64,000 nt of DNA from Hofstenia miamia (Eukaryota > Xenacoelomorpha > Acoela > Hofsteniidae), in contig CABFPE010000075.1 of assembly GCA_900660155.1 (NCBI GenBank), positions 889,682 to 953,681 on the forward strand, given 5' to 3'. Below are positions 60,905 to 64,000 of this stretch, in pieces (position 1 is the stretch's first letter; every line of letters begins with the position of its first letter). The notes under the pieces were generated by a model, which worked only from the letters and a program-made list of their open reading frames with translations, was not told where the DNA came from and did no database searches. Position numbers and translations under genes: made by a program.

Positions 60905-63900
60905 AAATATCTAACACAAGTTGTGAATTATAGTTATTAGCACTCTACATTGTCCACAATCTCTTGAAATTTATAGCAATTTAACAAAAGTTTTATATAA
61001 ATTTTAACTTACAAACAAGAAAACACTGACTTACTCTATATATTATCAATACATTACATAGAAATAACGCGGGGTAAGAAATGCTAAAAGGGCACTCGTT
61101 TTATTGAGAATTCTACACAATGATCTAACAACTAAATTGGTGCTTACTCACTAAAAGTAATAAAGTAAAAAATATTCAACCTGCAACCATACATTGTGGG
61201 AATTAGTAGAAAAATTACCCTATTTTCATTTCTGATATCACTCTGATATCTGTTACCTGTGCAGAGCACACCAAGCTACTAAAATATTTCACATTGCTCA
61301 GAAAATTTAAATAGTAAACAGTTGTATTATAGAGGAAAATATAGATTTTTCACTCTTTGTTGATATTGATGCCAGTAGAAAAATAAAACTTTGTGTCAAC
61401 TTCTGGCATTTTAGAAACATTAATTTTATTAATATTTTTGAAAAGGCTGGTGCATTTTCACTTGAGAGTAATATACACCCAAAATGCGGAATGTAATATG
61501 GATTTTAACATTATATTGAAATTGAACTATTAGTATAAGGATATTACAGTCTACGCATAAATTACAAAAGAGCGAGAAAATGATGTATTGCATAATTGAT
61601 TGATACATCAGGTTTATTAGAGATAAATCTTGCTTGTATTGATTTGCAAACAACCAATAATAATACGTTTAAATCCTCCAGTTAGACACTAATTTCTCAT
61701 AAATATGTGCAATGACGGAAAAAAACAATTCAAAACATTAAAAGCCTCCAAAACAAACGCAAATTGTGCAACTATAATCAATATTCTTTAAGGGACAAAA
61801 CGCATATTTTAATGAAATAGTATGCTGCAGGTTGATCAACACTTTGTAGTATATGTGCATAGAAGTCACAGAAATTTAAAAAGAAGCTTTTGTACTTAAA
61901 ATACCCCAAAAGATATTGACGGAATGACAACATCATTTTTATCAATTGAACACTTATAAATAACAAATTAGAATACTGCAAAAATGAAAACCGCCACATT
62001 CACTTGCTCTATAAATTGCATAAATTGCATTGTAACACAATTTGGAATTAGGCTAACCTAGAATGTGCAATTCAAACGATTTTGTTAAATATTTATCCTT
62101 GGGAGATAAACAAGCAGTGTGGGTGATTGGTTTCTAACTGAGAATTTCCTGATTGAAACCGAAATATTTAACACATATTTGCATACAATGGCTACTACAT
62201 AGTAACAAAAGATTGATTCTTCTAATAAATTTTTGGTTTTGAGTTTCATGCACTTATTTTTTGAGATTTTACAGACAAATACTAAGACAGATATATATAT
62301 ATATATATATATATAAAACGAATTTTTAAAACCTAAGAAAAAATTTATTTCTTTGAGTGTAATTATAGGATGAAATTTTTTCTGCCAAAAACCGCAAAGA
62401 AATTACTGCTGTGTCAAATCACTAAAGGCGTTCATAAGAAACCAATTATATTTCAATGATTTGATAGACCACTACTTACTTGGCGATTTTTTATGAGAAA
62501 AATTTTCTTTTTAATTGATTAATTACTTTTAAGTGTTATTTGGTCTAACCATCTCTTATGATCAAATTTTATGTTCTAACAAAACTACTTTAATGAAAAG
62601 GATCAAGATGGTAGACTTTGGTATATTATAAACCTTGGGTAAAGCAACTGCTATTTTTTAATTCATTGAAGATAAAACTTTTTTCGTACGTTTTAAAATA
62701 CTAACTTAAAGTTAAACAGAGTTTTGAGACGATCTCTGAATCGACAATCTTTAAATGTGCATAGCAAAATATATTGCAAAATACTTTTTTTGCTATTTCT
62801 CATTTGGGTGAAGTGTGCATTTGATGCAACGTAGAAGTTTGTAAAATCTAATCTTTAGAAAAAATAAAAGTTTATCTAAGTAGCTCTAGTGTATGCCGTA
62901 CAAATTTGCTAGCGTAATGGGTCGATAACAAAAAACGACGAGTATTAGAAAATAGGAAGTAGTCAATTACATTGTCAAAGAAATTTGGATTCGTAAAGAG
63001 TTAAAAGCTGAGTGAACATTTATACTCATAATTTGGATGACATGGGTTTCGGAGGTTCCTCAAAATTGATACGAGTCTAATTCCAAAGAGCAAGTCACAA
63101 GAATTTTGTCTAAACGGTTGCTGTTTCATACTGCTTGTTCTAGTTGCGTACTAAATTGAAATTAAAATATATTATTATTCATTCCAAAATATGATCAAAC
63201 AATTCACAGATTTGTTATCGAATCATTGTACATATTTATATTACACTGTACATTTCTATATTTTATCAGGCAATACACAAAACAGTAAGCCGAGAAACTT
63301 CGAAGCCCAAAAAACTTGTGCATAATTAAAAACCTCAAAATAAGCAAATGCAACCAAAATACAAAATATGTACTAGATTATTGGTTAAATCCCAGTTACA
63401 CTTTTGAAGTAAACTTATATTGGTAAAGTTACTTTGATAATTGTTTTTAACGCTGAATCTCATGATGTACAAATGTAGATTTTAATACTCGATACTCTCA
63501 TTATCATACTGTGCTAAATAAGTACGAATTATTTAAAAACTTTCTGTGTACTAAATAACTTTTATTTCTGACTTAGGCACGCATCCTGAAAAATTATACG
63601 ACTCCAAAACCCTGTCCTGGTTAGTTATAATTATGAAACTATGAGCATAAAATTAACCATAGTTTAAGTCATAAATAGCTAGTATTAAGCGACGTTTTAC
63701 TATGCGAATGTTCCTTACTATGAATTCGTTTCACCTCACTGCATTGTTAACAGCAAATTTGGAGCCCTTGCTACTTTAAACAATATAAACGTGTTTAATT
63801 AGCATGCTACAATAAGTTCGCAATTAGAAATGTCCAAAACACTGTATTTAATATTAACAAATTATGAATGTGATTCAGTGTTACAACATATTACATAGCA

Positions 63901-64000
63901 AGCTAACTATAATTAGCGAGCGCATGAAACAATAATGTATTGTGTTGTAATACGATATTTTAATTTACTGCGAAAAAAGTTAGAGCAACGCAATAATAAG
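60905..64000. other. Non-coding A+T-rich stretch to window end
   Basis: No gene or bounded element is supported. A (TA)n tract lies at 62291-62314. Confidence 0.5.
62291..62314. repeat. (AT)n microsatellite
   Basis: About 24 bp of uninterrupted AT repeats. Confidence 0.95.

Noticed and set aside
1-64000. Prokaryotic features such as CRISPR arrays, operons or ribosome binding sites
   Set aside because: The intron, SINE, MITEs and sparse coding content indicate animal nuclear DNA. No regularly spaced repeats of CRISPR type were seen.

Overview
The window looks like gene-poor DNA from an A+T-rich animal genome, probably an invertebrate. I base this on the very high A+T content, a spliceosomal intron of only 45 bp, and the mix of elements: hAT, Tc1/mariner, piggyBac, Penelope-like, LINE, tRNA-derived SINE, and many (TA)n tracts, one of which holds an assembly gap. 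I cannot name the phylum. I found no host gene, tRNA gene or rRNA gene that I can support. Most short open frames look like chance in A+T-rich DNA.

The only gene that looks intact is the transposase of a 2.28-kb hAT transposon (9161-11441, minus strand). It has 11-bp perfect terminal inverted repeats, an 8-bp target duplication (7/8), a BED zinc finger, hAT catalytic motifs and a C-terminal dimerisation region. Two exons join in frame across the 45-bp intron to give 551 residues.

Around it lies a striking set of short non-autonomous hAT-like elements. At least nine have termini of the C/TAGNGNTG kind, and most are flanked by recognisable 8-bp duplications: 2956-3270, 23984-24394, 25825-26695, 38592-38961, 39430-39652, 46810-47204, 51909-52259, 53407-54235, and 53619-53843 nested inside the last. 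Each family has its sub-terminal DNA filled with its own short repeated word (GAGC, GGATC, AGCTCC, GCGGTGC, GGGTCGGG, CGATTTTCGATT, GTTTTAAAC and others). This word-array architecture is the main candidate for something under-described here.

Layout: 0-9 kb holds a (TA)n start, a hAT MITE, a Tc1-like fossil, an unidentified eroded coding stretch and a Penelope-like reverse transcriptase remnant. 9.2-11.4 kb is the hAT transposon. 12-27 kb holds hAT, Harbinger-like and Tc1-like MITEs and a piggyBac fossil. 29-34.4 kb holds a hAT MITE, a hAT transposase remnant, a LINE fragment abutting a SINE, and an eroded transposon-associated coding fragment. 38-54 kb holds hAT MITEs, a 63-bp tandem duplication and two copies of an unidentified repeat. 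54-64 kb is mostly featureless apart from the gap and an 83-bp tandem duplication.
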